NCBI RefSeq assembly: GCF_009908295.1
Contig: NZ_JAAALO010000003.1
Location: forward strand, 496,001-560,000
Length of the DNA stretch: 64,000 nt
Direction: 5' to 3'
Source of the DNA: Micromonospora rubida
Lineage (GTDB): Bacteria; Actinomycetota; Actinomycetes; Mycobacteriales; Micromonosporaceae
Each line of letters starts with the position of its first letter. Position 1 is the stretch's first letter. Shown here piece after piece: positions 1 to 9,671 of the stretch. The notes beneath the pieces are model-generated. The model saw nothing but the letters and a program-made list of their open reading frames with translations. It was not told where the DNA came from and did no database searches. The position numbers were made by a program, and so were the translations under genes.

Positions 1-28
1 CGGTGACGAGGGCCCGACGCGTCCGCTC

Positions 29-880
29 TCAGCCGGGGAGGTAGTCGAAGGTGTCCGGGTTCGGCCCCTGCCGGCCCGCCTCGCCCTTGTCCAGGCCGCT
101 GATCCGGGCCATCGTCGCGTCGTCCAGCTCGAAGTCGAAGATCCGGAAGTTCTCCTCGACCCGGCTCGGGGTGGTCGACTTGGGGAAGACGATGTCGCCG
201 CGCTGCACGTGCCAGCGCAGCACGACCTGGGCCACGGTCCGGCCGACCTGCTCGGCGATGTCGAGCAGGGTCGGGTCGTCGAGCACCTTGCCCTGCGCGA
301 TCGGGGCCCACGCCTCGGTGCGGATGTCGTGCGCGCTGTCGTACGCGCGCACCTCCTCGTTGCCCAGGTACGGGTGCACCTCGATCTGGTTCACCGCCGG
401 CGTCACGGTCGCCTCGGCGGCCAGCCGCTCCAGGTGCGGCACCTGGAAGTTCGACACCCCGATGGAGCGGGCCCGGCCGTCGCGCTGGAACTCCTCCAGC
501 ACCTTCCACGTCGAGACGAAGTCGCCGTCGTAGCGGGTGGGCAGCGGCCAGTGGATCAGGAACAGGTCGATGTGGTCCATCTTCAGCGCCGCGAGCGTGG
601 AGTCGAACGCCCTGCGGGCGTCGTCCGGGCGGTGGAAGCCGTTGTTCAGCTTGCTGGTGACGAAGACCTCGTCACGGCCCAGGCCGGAGGCGCGAACCGC
701 CTGACCCACCTCGGCCTCGTTGCCGTACATCTCGGCGGTGTCGATGTGCCGGTAACCGATCTCCAGGGCCCGGCCGACCGCCTCGGCGGTGTCCTTCGGC
801 TCGATCTGGAACACCCCGAAGCCGAGCTGCGGGATGGTGTTGCCGTCGTTGAGTGCGATGTCGGGAACCGTGTTCGCCAT
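29..880 (-). CDS. Aldo/keto reductase (2,5-diketo-gluconate reductase type)
   Basis: NADPH-dependent carbonyl reductase of the AKR superfamily, 283 residues, cytosolic. The catalytic tetrad is complete: D47 (RHIDTA), Y52 (MYGNE), K77 (VTSKL) and H110 (LIHWP). The C-terminal FPKSTTP segment is the usual cofactor-phosphate binding strand. The reading frame is open 37 codons further upstream, but the ATG at 880 begins the conserved N-terminal strand and has GGGAG/GAGG bases a short distance before it. No linked pathway gene; the substrate cannot be told. A second, only moderately similar AKR lies at 28970. Confidence 0.93.
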   Translation of the reverse strand: MANTVPDIALNDGNTIPQLGFGVFQIEPKDTAEAVGRALEIGYRHIDTAEMYGNEAEVGQAVRASGLGRDEVFVTSKLNNGFHRPDDARRAFDSTLAALKMDHIDLFLIHWPLPTRYDGDFVSTWKVLEEFQRDGRARSIGVSNFQVPHLERLAAEATVTPAVNQIEVHPYLGNEEVRAYDSAHDIRTEAWAPIAQGKVLDDPTLLDIAEQVGRTVAQVVLRWHVQRGDIVFPKSTTPSRVEENFRIFDFELDDATMARISGLDKGEAGRQGPNPDTFDYLPG

Positions 881-1054
881 TCGCCTGCCTCTCCCATTCG
901 TCCGGGGCCGGCCGGTGCGGGAGCGTTCCCGCCCGCCGTCCGGCCCGGCCGTGCCACCCGGTTGTCGTACCCCTTCCGGCCGTTCCCTCACGGCCCCGGG
1001 TAAGTGATGTGCGACAACCGGGCGGCCCCGGCGGCCGAACGAACGGGCGGGCGG

Positions 1055-2266
1055 TCAGTTCCAGATCGCGGCGGCCCACTCCGGGTGGTCGATGAACGGG
1101 TTGCGGTTGCCCTGCCAGCGGTCGTAGATGACCTGGTTGCGGCGCTGCTCGAAGGCGTCCGGCGGGTCGAGCTGGTTCCAGGAGAGCAGCACCGACAGCT
1201 TGCCCAGGTACGGCGCGCTGCCGTTGGACACGGAGTTGTTCATCTCCAGGTTCGGCCAGCCGTCGCCGCCCTCGTACCGGATCGCCATGTACATGATCAT
1301 GCGGGCCACGTCGCCCTTGACGGCGTTGCGCGGCTCGAACGAGTCGGAGTCGGTGTAGCAGCCGGCGGCCTCCGAGACGGCGCTGCCGCCGTTGTCGAAG
1401 TCCTTGTTGCCGCGCGTCGAGTTGACCGAGACGTCCTCGGGGCGCAGGTGGTGCACGTCGGTGCCCGGCCCGGTGGCAGTGCCGAAGTCCCCGTGCGACT
1501 TGGCCCAGACGTGCTCCCGGTTCCAGTCGTTGACCCCGCCGCCGTTGGTGGTCTTGCTCTGCGACCGGCCGGTGTAGAGCAGCAGCACGTTGTTGGCGTT
1601 CGCCGGGTCCTGGTCGGTGTCCTTCAACGCCTCCCACACCTGGTCGTAGCTGAGCTTCGTCTGCGTACTGACGATGGTGTGCAGCGAGTTGCGCAGCGCG
1701 GTGCCGGTCTTGCCGACGGCGTTGAGGTAGTACGTCGAGTCGTACGGGCCGGAGCCGCCGGTCGGGCTGGGCGACGGGGTGGGCGTGGCGGTGGGCGACG
1801 CGGTCGGCGTCGGGCCGGGGGTGCTGCCGCCGCCGAGGCTCATCGCGGTCGGGTTCTTCAGCCCGCCGTGGCTGAAGTACGCGGTCAGCGCCCCGGTGGT
1901 GGTGACCTGTTTGCCCCGCAGCCCCGGGTTGGTCAGCAGCCCGAAGCCGCTCCGGTACGCGGCGGTCACCTGGACGTAGAGCATCCTGCTCGTGCTGGTC
2001 TCGGCGGCGGTGTCGGCGATGGCGATCGCCGTGTCCGCCGTGTATCCGGACGTGATCACCGTGGACGTCGCGGTCGGCTGACCGATGACGTACCCGGTGA
2101 CGGTGGCCGCGCGGCCGTCCTGGGCGGCCAGCGCCTGAGCGACGGTCAGCGGGGCCGCCGCCGACGCGGAGGTGCTCGCCACGACGGGTGTCACCAGTGC
2201 CACGGCCAGTGCGAACGCCGTGATCAGCCGCCCGGACAGCGAGCGGGTGACGCTCTTTGTATTCAT
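1055..2266 (-). CDS. Secreted endonuclease I family nuclease with N-terminal OB-like domain
   Basis: Extracellular DNA/RNA endonuclease, 403 residues. Residues 1-37 form a signal peptide ending near STSASAAA. Residues 38-145 resemble the OB-like domain found in front of YhcR/endonuclease I proteins (TVTGYVIGQ, TVITSGYT). A Pro/Thr/Ser linker spans about 148-172. The nuclease domain carries the family signature NREHVW (H252) followed by DVHHLRP (H272/H273) and a conserved N-x2-R-x-N. The ATG at 2266 is chosen because it starts directly at the charged n-region; a GTG at 2299 is a less likely alternative. Probable role: scavenging phosphate or nucleotides from extracellular DNA. Confidence 0.9.
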   Translation of the reverse strand: MNTKSVTRSLSGRLITAFALAVALVTPVVASTSASAAAPLTVAQALAAQDGRAATVTGYVIGQPTATSTVITSGYTADTAIAIADTAAETSTSRMLYVQVTAAYRSGFGLLTNPGLRGKQVTTTGALTAYFSHGGLKNPTAMSLGGGSTPGPTPTASPTATPTPSPSPTGGSGPYDSTYYLNAVGKTGTALRNSLHTIVSTQTKLSYDQVWEALKDTDQDPANANNVLLLYTGRSQSKTTNGGGVNDWNREHVWAKSHGDFGTATGPGTDVHHLRPEDVSVNSTRGNKDFDNGGSAVSEAAGCYTDSDSFEPRNAVKGDVARMIMYMAIRYEGGDGWPNLEMNNSVSNGSAPYLGKLSVLLSWNQLDPPDAFEQRRNQVIYDRWQGNRNPFIDHPEWAAAIWN

Positions 2267-2320
2267 GCTCAGCGATGTTAACGGCGGAGGTGTGAACACC
2301 GGGAGAGCGCCGGGGAACTT

Positions 2321-3295
2321 TTACGGGGGTGAATCCGCCGATCGGGGTTCGAACAGCACCGGCCAGGGGCGCAGGCCAGGGGTGAGCGGGTCGGTCGGCG
2401 GCGTCGGGCCCGCGTCGGCCAGCACCCCGGCGGCCAGCTCCCCGAAGACCGGGGCGGCGGGGTGGCCGGCGCGCTGCGGCCAGGCCGCCGAGGTGCGCTT
2501 CACCAGCGGCGACCCCGCGACCGGCCGCCAGACGACGCGCGGCTCCCGCCGGGCCACCGCCGCCGGCTCGACGGCCACCGCCCCGCCGGCCAGCACCAAC
2601 CCGAACAGGAACTCCGGGTTCCGGGCCGGCCGCACCCGCCCCGGCGTGAAGCCGTGCCGCCGGCACACGTCCAGGACGTGGTCGTGCCACTGGGGCGCCG
2701 TCGCCCGGGGCGCGGCGATCAGGTCCAGACCGGCCAGCGCCGCCAGCTCGACCTCCCGGGGCCGCGCCAGCGGCGACGCGCGGGGCAGCACCACCCCCAG
2801 CGGTACGGCCACCACAGGCCCGAACCGCAGCCCGTCGGCGCTGACCGGGTGGTGCAGCAGCCCCACGTCCAGCCGCCGCTGCGCGAGCATCCGGACCTGC
2901 TCGGCGCTGGTCAGCTCGTGCAGGTCGACGTCCAGCCCGGGGGCCCGCGCGGCGAGCCGGTCCAGCAGCTCGCGCAGCGTCACCGCCGGGGTCTCCGGCG
3001 GCACCCCGGCCCGCAGCACCCCGAGCGTCCCGGCCCGGACCTGGCGCATCAGGTTGCGCGCCCGCTGCTCGGCGGCGAGCAGCTCGTCGGCCTCGCCGAG
3101 CAGGAGCTGGCCGGCGGTGGTCAGCCGCACCTGCCGGCGGGACCGGTCGAACAGCTCGACGGTCAGCTCCCGCTCCAGCCGCTGGATCGACTGGCTCAGC
3201 GGCGGCTGCGCCATGCCCAGCGTCTCGGCCGCCCGCCCGAAGTGCAGCTCGCGGGCGACCACCACGAAGTGTCGCAGGTGCCGGAGCAGGTCCAC
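2321..3295 (-). CDS. LysR-family transcriptional regulator
   Basis: DNA-binding regulator of 324 residues. Residues 1-60 are the LysR winged helix (LRHFVVVARELHFGRAAE, then QPPLSQSIQRLE), followed by a LysR substrate-binding domain. The frame runs far upstream as antisense to the next gene, so the start is set at the GTG at 3295. This sits 8 bases after the -10-like TAGGGT at 3309-3304, compatible with a leaderless mRNA. It is divergent from the beta-lactamase-like gene at 3473, the arrangement in which LysR proteins often control the neighbour (inference). Confidence 0.9.
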   Translation of the reverse strand: MDLLRHLRHFVVVARELHFGRAAETLGMAQPPLSQSIQRLERELTVELFDRSRRQVRLTTAGQLLLGEADELLAAEQRARNLMRQVRAGTLGVLRAGVPPETPAVTLRELLDRLAARAPGLDVDLHELTSAEQVRMLAQRRLDVGLLHHPVSADGLRFGPVVAVPLGVVLPRASPLARPREVELAALAGLDLIAAPRATAPQWHDHVLDVCRRHGFTPGRVRPARNPEFLFGLVLAGGAVAVEPAAVARREPRVVWRPVAGSPLVKRTSAAWPQRAGHPAAPVFGELAAGVLADAGPTPPTDPLTPGLRPWPVLFEPRSADSPP

Positions 3296-3303
3296 GGCCG
3301 TCG

Positions 3304-3309
3304 ACCCTA
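3304..3309 (-). promoter_or_regulatory. Candidate -10 hexamer for lysR
   Basis: TAGGGT read on the minus strand, ending 8 bases before the GTG at 3295. No convincing -35 is visible. Consistent with a leaderless transcript. Confidence 0.4.
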
Positions 3310-3370
3310 CGCCAGCGGCCAGGCCGGGAGGGCGGGGCGGGGAACGGGGCGGCGACACCCGGGACGGCCC

Positions 3371-3412
3371 GTCCGCGTGACGGCGGCCCGTCCGTCCGCG
3401 TGACGGCGGCCC
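3371..3412. repeat. 19-bp direct repeat between the divergent genes
   Basis: The 19-mer starting GTCCGCGTGACG occurs at 3371-3389 and 3394-3412 in the lysR/beta-lactamase intergenic region, period 23 bp. It may be a duplicated operator or a simple slippage product. Confidence 0.5.
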
Positions 3413-3472
3413 CTCCGCGCGGCGACGGTGGCGGGCCGACGCCCGGGACTCGCCCGCCGGTACGGTGCCGGG

Positions 3473-4432
3473 GTGACGGTGGGGGAGCGAATCGCGGACG
3501 TCTTCGGCCGGGCCGGGGTGGCGGCCAGCCTGCACGTGGTCGACGTCGACGACGACCCGGAACGGGTTCCCGGCGACGCGGACCCGGGGCGGGTGAACTG
3601 CGACGCGGACCCGGGGCGGGCGGGCGGCCCGGCCCGCGAGGTGGCGGTGCGCGCCGACGAGCAGGTGGTCATCGCGTCGGTCTTCAAGATCCTTCTGGTG
3701 CTGGAGTTCGCCCGGCAGGCCAGCGTCGGGCAGCTTGACCCGACCGAGCGGGTGCTGGTCCGGGCGGCGGACCGGCTCGGCGGCTGGGGGGTGGCCGGCT
3801 GCGCCGACGACGCCGAGGTGTCGCTGCGCGACCTGGCGTACTTCGCCATGTCGGTCAGCGACAACACGGCCGCCGACCTGCTGCTGCGCCGGGTCGGCCG
3901 GGACGTGCTGCCGATGCTCGCCGCCGAGCTGGGGTTGCCGCGTACCCGGATCGTCGGCGGCCCCCGCGAGCTGGTGGAGACGATGCTCGCCGACGTGGGT
4001 GCCCGCACCGAGGCGGAGTTCGCCCGGATCTTCCCCACCCTCTCCGACGAGCGGGTCCGGGCCATGCGGGTGCTCGACCCCGCGCACACCACGTCGAGCA
4101 CCGCCCGGGAGATGACCCGGCTGCTCGGCCTGATCTGGCGCGACGAGGCCGGCCCGGCGCCGGCCTGCGCGGCGGTCCGGGAGCTGATGGACCGGCAGCT
4201 CTTCTGGACCCGGCTCGCCTCCGGCTTCCCGCCCGGCGTGCGGGTCCGCGCCAAGACCGGCACCCTGCCCGGCCTGCACCTGGAGGCCGGGGTCGCCGAG
4301 TACCCCGACGGTCGCCGGTACGCGATGGCGGTGTTCGCCCGCACCGAGCGGCTGGCGACCCGCCGCATCGACGTGGACCTGGCCATGGGCGAGGCGGCGC
4401 GGATCGCCGTCGAGGCCCTGCGCGACGGCTGA
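3473..4432 (+). CDS. Class A beta-lactamase-like serine hydrolase
   Basis: 319-residue penicillin-recognising serine hydrolase. It has the active-site S69-V-F-K72, the S129-D-N131 loop and K261-T-G263. No ExxLN motif that would supply the general base of true class A beta-lactamases is visible between SDN and KTG, and no signal peptide, so drug hydrolysis is doubtful and the protein may be cytosolic. Residues 34-51 hold a tandem 9-residue duplication (DADPGR twice) from a 27-bp repeat. GTG 3473 is chosen; GTG 3428 and GTG 3479 are possible. Divergent from the LysR gene. Confidence 0.85.
   Translation: MTVGERIADVFGRAGVAASLHVVDVDDDPERVPGDADPGRVNCDADPGRAGGPAREVAVRADEQVVIASVFKILLVLEFARQASVGQLDPTERVLVRAADRLGGWGVAGCADDAEVSLRDLAYFAMSVSDNTAADLLLRRVGRDVLPMLAAELGLPRTRIVGGPRELVETMLADVGARTEAEFARIFPTLSDERVRAMRVLDPAHTTSSTAREMTRLLGLIWRDEAGPAPACAAVRELMDRQLFWTRLASGFPPGVRVRAKTGTLPGLHLEAGVAEYPDGRRYAMAVFARTERLATRRIDVDLAMGEAARIAVEALRDG
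3573..3620 (+). repeat. 27-bp tandem duplication inside the beta-lactamase-like gene
   Basis: A 21-bp identical block at 3573-3593 and 3600-3620, period 27 bp, in frame, so nine codons are duplicated in the N-terminal part of the protein. Confidence 0.75.
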
Positions 4433-4472
4433 TTTTCCCGGCCCGTCGCCGCCGGGAAGGGCCGCTGGGCTG

Positions 4473-4498
4473 GGCCGATACCCGATCGCGTATCGGCC
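4473..4498. terminator. Hairpin downstream of the beta-lactamase-like gene
   Basis: Perfect 9-bp inverted repeat GGCCGATAC / GTATCGGCC with an 8-base loop, 40 bases after the stop at 4432 and about 90 bases before the next start. No T-tract. Could terminate the upstream gene or serve as an operator of the next one. Confidence 0.4.
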
Positions 4499-4586
4499 GT
4501 GCGTGCCGTCGATCTTGGACGTGGCCCCGGGCGCGGTGGTGAGGTCGGGGGGTACCTTCCGCACCACCTGACGGGGAGAACCCACC

Positions 4587-5570
4587 ATGCCCGAGAACCA
4601 CCTCGACCGCCGCCGCCTGCTGCGCGACGCCGCCGCCGGAGCCGCCCTGGTCACCGTCGGCGGCCTCGCCGCCGCCACCGGACCGGCAGCCCCGGCCCGG
4701 GCCGCCGCGCCCACCCCGGCCCCCGCCCCCCGCCGCACCGGAGCCGTCAGCTTCCGCTGGTGGGGCACCTCCGGCTGGCGGATCGACATCGGCAACCGGA
4801 CGGTGCTGGTCGACCCGTACCTCAGCCGGTACGACACTGGGCTGTTCACCGGGAACTTCAACCAGCAGAAGTCCCTCACCGTCGCCGAGGACGTCCTCGA
4901 CCGGTACGTCGACCGGGCCAGCACGATCCTGGTGACCCACACCCACTGGGACCACTTCAACGACGTGCCCCGGATCGCCGAGCGCACCGGCGCGCGCGTG
5001 TTCGGCACGCTCACCGCGTACCACCTCGGGTTGGCGTACGGGCTGCCGGTCGGGCAGCTCAGCCCCGTCAAGGGCGGGGAGGTGCTCCAGTTCGGCGACC
5101 ACACCGTCGAGGTGGTCGGCTCGCTGCACAGCCGCAACGCGTCGTACTCGATGGCCTTCCCCGGGGTGCGGGTGACCCCGCCGGCCCGGCCCGAGACGAT
5201 CGCCGACCTGCCGGAGGGCGACACCCTCGCCTACCAGGTGCGGATCGCCGGCGGCCCGGCCGTGTTCTTCATGGGCGCCAGCGACTTCGTCGAGCGCGAC
5301 CTCACCGGGCTGGCCCCGGACGTGGCGATGATCGCCCTCCAGTCCGGCACCGCCACCGCCGACTACGTGCCCCGGCTGATGGCCGCCCTCGACCACCCGA
5401 AGGTCGTGGTGCCGGTGCACTGGGACAACTTCGAGACGCCGCTGGTCAACCCGCCGACGGTCGCCCCGGCCGACCGTGACCGGCTCAACGCGCTGGTCGC
5501 GGCGGTGCGCGCGGTGTCCCCCCGCACCCGGGTGCTGGTGCCGGAGTACGGCACGGCGTACCGCTTCTGA
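4587..5570 (+). CDS. Tat-exported metallo-beta-lactamase-fold hydrolase
   Basis: 327 residues. The N-terminus DRRRLLRD followed by an Ala/Gly-rich hydrophobic stretch to about residue 40 is a twin-arginine signal. The mature part is a metallo-beta-lactamase fold of the UlaG-like branch: HTHWDH metal motif near residue 113, a further His after the 'VVGSLHSR' strand, MGASDF and PVHWDN near the C-terminus. Probably a zinc or manganese hydrolase outside the membrane; the substrate is unknown. The start is the ATG after GGGGAGAACCCACC. Confidence 0.9.
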   Translation: MPENHLDRRRLLRDAAAGAALVTVGGLAAATGPAAPARAAAPTPAPAPRRTGAVSFRWWGTSGWRIDIGNRTVLVDPYLSRYDTGLFTGNFNQQKSLTVAEDVLDRYVDRASTILVTHTHWDHFNDVPRIAERTGARVFGTLTAYHLGLAYGLPVGQLSPVKGGEVLQFGDHTVEVVGSLHSRNASYSMAFPGVRVTPPARPETIADLPEGDTLAYQVRIAGGPAVFFMGASDFVERDLTGLAPDVAMIALQSGTATADYVPRLMAALDHPKVVVPVHWDNFETPLVNPPTVAPADRDRLNALVAAVRAVSPRTRVLVPEYGTAYRF

Positions 5571-5598
5571 CGGCCGCCCCGGCCAGGACCGTCGGTGC

Positions 5599-5604
5599 TA
5601 GAGT
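5599..5604 (+). promoter_or_regulatory. Candidate -10 hexamer for the Ycf46-like operon
   Basis: TAGAGT about 40 bases before the ATG at 5644, leaving a short leader that includes the strong GGGGGGAGGA ribosome site. No clear -35. Confidence 0.4.
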
Positions 5605-5643
5605 CTGGCCGGCTCGGCGCGTCCTTGGGGGGGAGGAACTGCG

Positions 5644-7272
<1,629 letters not shown>

Positions 7273-7321
7273 TGCCGGCCCCGCCCCCCGCCATCACCAC
7301 GACGACGACAGGAGAGCGCCG

Positions 7322-7777
7322 GTGAGCATCTCGCTGATACTCGTACCCCTGGCGGTGGCCACCGTGGCCGCCGCGCACGCCGCCACCGCCGACCGCGACG
7401 GCGAGGGCCGGATGGTCTGCCAGGTGCAGACCCGGATGCGCGACGAGGCGCTGCTCGCCGCCGCGCTACGGGACACCGACGCGGCGGTGACCGTCGCCGC
7501 CGACGAGATCACCGCCGACTGGGCCGGGGTACGGGCCGGCTTCCACCGCGGCCCGGACGGCATCTGGACCGCGCACCTCAGCGGCGAGGTCGACGAGGAA
7601 CGGGCAGTGGAGATCATCCGCTCAATCGACGCCGCGTACGGGCGGCAGGTGCAGGGTGCGGTGCTGGAAAGGCTGCGGGCCCAGGCCCCGGCCGCCGGGC
7701 TGCGACTGGAATCGGAGCAGGTCACCGAGGACGCCTCGGTCCGGCTGGTCTTCGCCGTGCAGGAGCGGGACCGGTGA
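7322..7777 (+). CDS. DUF1257 (Ycf35-like) protein
   Basis: 151 residues, unknown function. Residues 1-25 are hydrophobic and alanine-rich, possibly a membrane anchor. The rest follows the DUF1257/Ycf35 pattern: a domain strand-helix unit, then FHRGPDGIWTAHL, a helix containing YGRQ, and a final strand EDASVRLVF. GTG 7322 has GGAG 9-10 bases upstream. The gene overlaps the DUF2997 gene by four bases (GTGA). DUF1257 and DUF2997 proteins recur beside Ycf46-like ATPases in other genomes (family knowledge), which supports the assignment despite low similarity. Confidence 0.75.
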   Translation: MSISLILVPLAVATVAAAHAATADRDGEGRMVCQVQTRMRDEALLAAALRDTDAAVTVAADEITADWAGVRAGFHRGPDGIWTAHLSGEVDEERAVEIIRSIDAAYGRQVQGAVLERLRAQAPAAGLRLESEQVTEDASVRLVFAVQERDR

Positions 7778-7986
7778 CCGGGCAGCCCCGCGTCGTCGTC
7801 ACCGTCAACCCCGACGGCTCGGTCAGCGCCGAGACCCAGGGACTGCTCGGCGAGAGCTGCCTCGACTACGTGGCCGTGCTGGAGGACCTGCTCGACGCGC
7901 GGACGGTGCGCAGCGCGTACACGGCCGACCGCGACCGGGTGGACACCGTCGTCGCCGACGAGCAGCACGATGTCGACCGGGCCTGA
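7774..7986 (+). CDS. DUF2997 protein
   Basis: 70-residue protein. The N-terminal half fits DUF2997: a beta-strand VVVTVNPDGSV, then a Gly turn and GESCLDY with the family's single cysteine, then a helix. Function unknown. It starts inside the stop of the DUF1257 gene (GTGA) and its own 3' end overlaps the next gene by 17 bases, so it is translationally coupled on both sides. Confidence 0.8.
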   Translation: MTGQPRVVVTVNPDGSVSAETQGLLGESCLDYVAVLEDLLDARTVRSAYTADRDRVDTVVADEQHDVDRA

Positions 7987-8998
7987 CGGTTGGCCGCCCG
8001 CGTCGGGCCCGGCGGCGTACCCGCCCGATGCCGGCCCGAAGGGGTACCCGCCGCCGCCCGGCCCACCCACCTGGGCCGCCGCGCCGCCGGTGCGCTCGCC
8101 CGGGGCCCGCGTCTGGTGGCGGCTGCGGCACAGCTGGTGGGTGCTCTTTCCGATCCTCGGATTCAGCTGCTTCGGCGGGGTCGGCTTCCTCTACGTGGGC
8201 ATCCGGGCCCGGCGCGCGGCGTGGTGGATCTCCGGCATCGTCTACCTGCTCGTCGGCTGGGGCAGCCTCATCGCATTCGACGTCGCCGAGGTGGACAGCG
8301 CCGCCAGCACCTGGTTCGCCGTCCTGTGGTTCCTGGCCTGGGTCGTCAGCGCCGGACACGCCCTCGTGGTCAACGTGTTCTGGTTGCGGTGGCGGGCCGG
8401 CCACCGGCCCGGGTACGCCCAGCCCGCGCCGGGCTGGCCCGGGTACGCCCAGCCGGCGCCGGGCTGGCCCGGGTACGCGTACCCGCCGGGGGGCCTCGCC
8501 CCGCCCCCCGGCCCGCCGGCGGGCGGAGCTTTCGGCGGCACCGTCTCCGGTTCTCCCGTCGTCGGGCAGCAGGCCGGGTACTGGGCCACCGGCCCGGCCG
8601 CGACGAAGATCCCGGGCGACCCGACCGCCGGCCCGCCGCTGCCCATGGTCGACCCGACCTCCGCGCCGCTGGGCTTCGGCACGCCGCTGAGCTTCGGCAC
8701 ACCGGTCTTCGGCCCGCCCACCACCCCGCCGTCCCCGGCCGCGCCGTCCCCGGTGGACGTCAACGCCGTCGGGGCGGAGCAGCTCGCCGCGCTCCCCGGC
8801 TTCGACGCCGCCCGCGCCGGGCGGGTGCTCGCCGCCCGGGATGCCCGCCGGGGGTTCGGCAGCGTCGCCGAGTTCGCCGCCGCCGCCGAGCTGGCCCCGC
8901 ACGAGTACGCCCACCTGCGCGACCTGCTGGTCTGCGTGCCGCCCGCCGGCCCGCCCGCCCACCCGGGGATGTCCGGTGGACGCGTACTCGATTTCTGA
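7970..8998 (+). CDS. Proline-rich membrane protein with C-terminal helix-hairpin-helix
   Basis: 342 residues. Residues 1-40 are Pro/Gly-rich; three or so transmembrane segments lie between about 52 and 140 (WWVLFPILGFSCFGGVGFL, WWISGIVYLLVGWG, WFAVLWFLAWVV). Then comes a Pro/Gly linker with a PGYAQPAPGW repeat from a 30-bp tandem repeat. The C-terminal 75 residues form a ComEA-like helix-hairpin-helix (DVNAVGAEQLAALPGF, GFGSVAEF). The protein could tether the operon's products to the membrane and contact DNA or protein (inference). ATG 7970 overlaps the DUF2997 gene. Confidence 0.8.
   Translation: MSTGPDGWPPASGPAAYPPDAGPKGYPPPPGPPTWAAAPPVRSPGARVWWRLRHSWWVLFPILGFSCFGGVGFLYVGIRARRAAWWISGIVYLLVGWGSLIAFDVAEVDSAASTWFAVLWFLAWVVSAGHALVVNVFWLRWRAGHRPGYAQPAPGWPGYAQPAPGWPGYAYPPGGLAPPPGPPAGGAFGGTVSGSPVVGQQAGYWATGPAATKIPGDPTAGPPLPMVDPTSAPLGFGTPLSFGTPVFGPPTTPPSPAAPSPVDVNAVGAEQLAALPGFDAARAGRVLAARDARRGFGSVAEFAAAAELAPHEYAHLRDLLVCVPPAGPPAHPGMSGGRVLDF
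8408..8480 (+). repeat. 30-bp tandem repeat, two full copies and part of a third
   Basis: Units at 8408-8437 and 8438-8467 differ by one base; a third begins at 8468 and decays. In frame, encoding PGYAQPAPGW. Confidence 0.8.
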
Positions 8999-9671
8999 GA
9001 CCGGCCCGGTGCGGCGCTCAGCCGCCGGGCCGGAACTGGTGGCGCTGGCCCGGTTCCTCGCCTCGACCCGGGCCGAGGGGCCCGGCGAGCGGACCGCCCT
9101 GTGGGTGCAGGGCTGTGCGATCCGCTGCCCGGGCTGCTTCAACCCCCAGCTCTGGACCTTCCGGGGCGGGGAACTCGTCGCGCCGACCGAGCTGGTCGAG
9201 CGGGTCCTCGCCGCCGGCACCGAGGGGGTGACCCTGCTCGGCGGCGAGCCGTTCGACCAGGCCGGCGCGCTGGCCGAGGTGGCCGCCGGGGTGCGCCGGG
9301 CCGGGCGGTCGGTGATGACCTTCACCGGCTACACCCGCGACGGCCTGCGCCGCGCCGTCGACAGCGGACGCGAGGAAGTGGCCGCCCTGCTGGCCGAGAC
9401 CGACCTGCTGGTCGCCGGGCCGTTCCGCGCCGACCTGGTCGACACCGACCGGCCCTGGGTGGGCTCCACCAACCAGGAGTTCGCGCTGCTCAACGACCGC
9501 TTCCCGGAGCTGCTCGACGAGCTGCCCCGGACCCCGGACCGGGTCGAGGTGACCGTCGACGCCGCCGGCCGGGTCTCGGTCAACGGCTGGGCCGAGGTCG
9601 ACGCGCTGGACGAGCTGCTCGCCTCGGTGGGCCGCCCTCAGCGCCGGTCGGCCAACGCCGAGCGCCGGTAA
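8976..9671 (+). CDS. Radical-SAM / 4Fe-4S activase-like protein
   Basis: 231 residues. The cluster motif CAIRCPGC (CxxxCxxC) lies near residue 42-49, followed by GGEPFDQ for SAM binding, as in NrdG/pyruvate-formate-lyase activases and the '4Fe-4S single cluster' family. GTG 8976 overlaps the upstream gene by 23 bases and has GGGG before it. No glycyl-radical enzyme is nearby, so the target is likely an operon partner or an unlinked macromolecule (inference). The 3' end overlaps the convergent permease gene by 34 bases. Confidence 0.85.
   Translation: MDAYSISETGPVRRSAAGPELVALARFLASTRAEGPGERTALWVQGCAIRCPGCFNPQLWTFRGGELVAPTELVERVLAAGTEGVTLLGGEPFDQAGALAEVAAGVRRAGRSVMTFTGYTRDGLRRAVDSGREEVAALLAETDLLVAGPFRADLVDTDRPWVGSTNQEFALLNDRFPELLDELPRTPDRVEVTVDAAGRVSVNGWAEVDALDELLASVGRPQRRSANAERR

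Noticed and set aside
672..2690. Long open frame on the minus strand across two genes
   Set aside because: Arg/Gly/Pro-rich shadow with no domain; the AKR and endonuclease frames explain the DNA.
3307..5224. Long minus-strand frames opposite the beta-lactamase-like and Tat-hydrolase genes
   Set aside because: Low-complexity composition and lack of motifs show they are antisense shadows of high-GC genes.
8408..8480. 30-bp repeat as a CRISPR-like array
   Set aside because: The units are adjacent, in frame and coding; no spacers.
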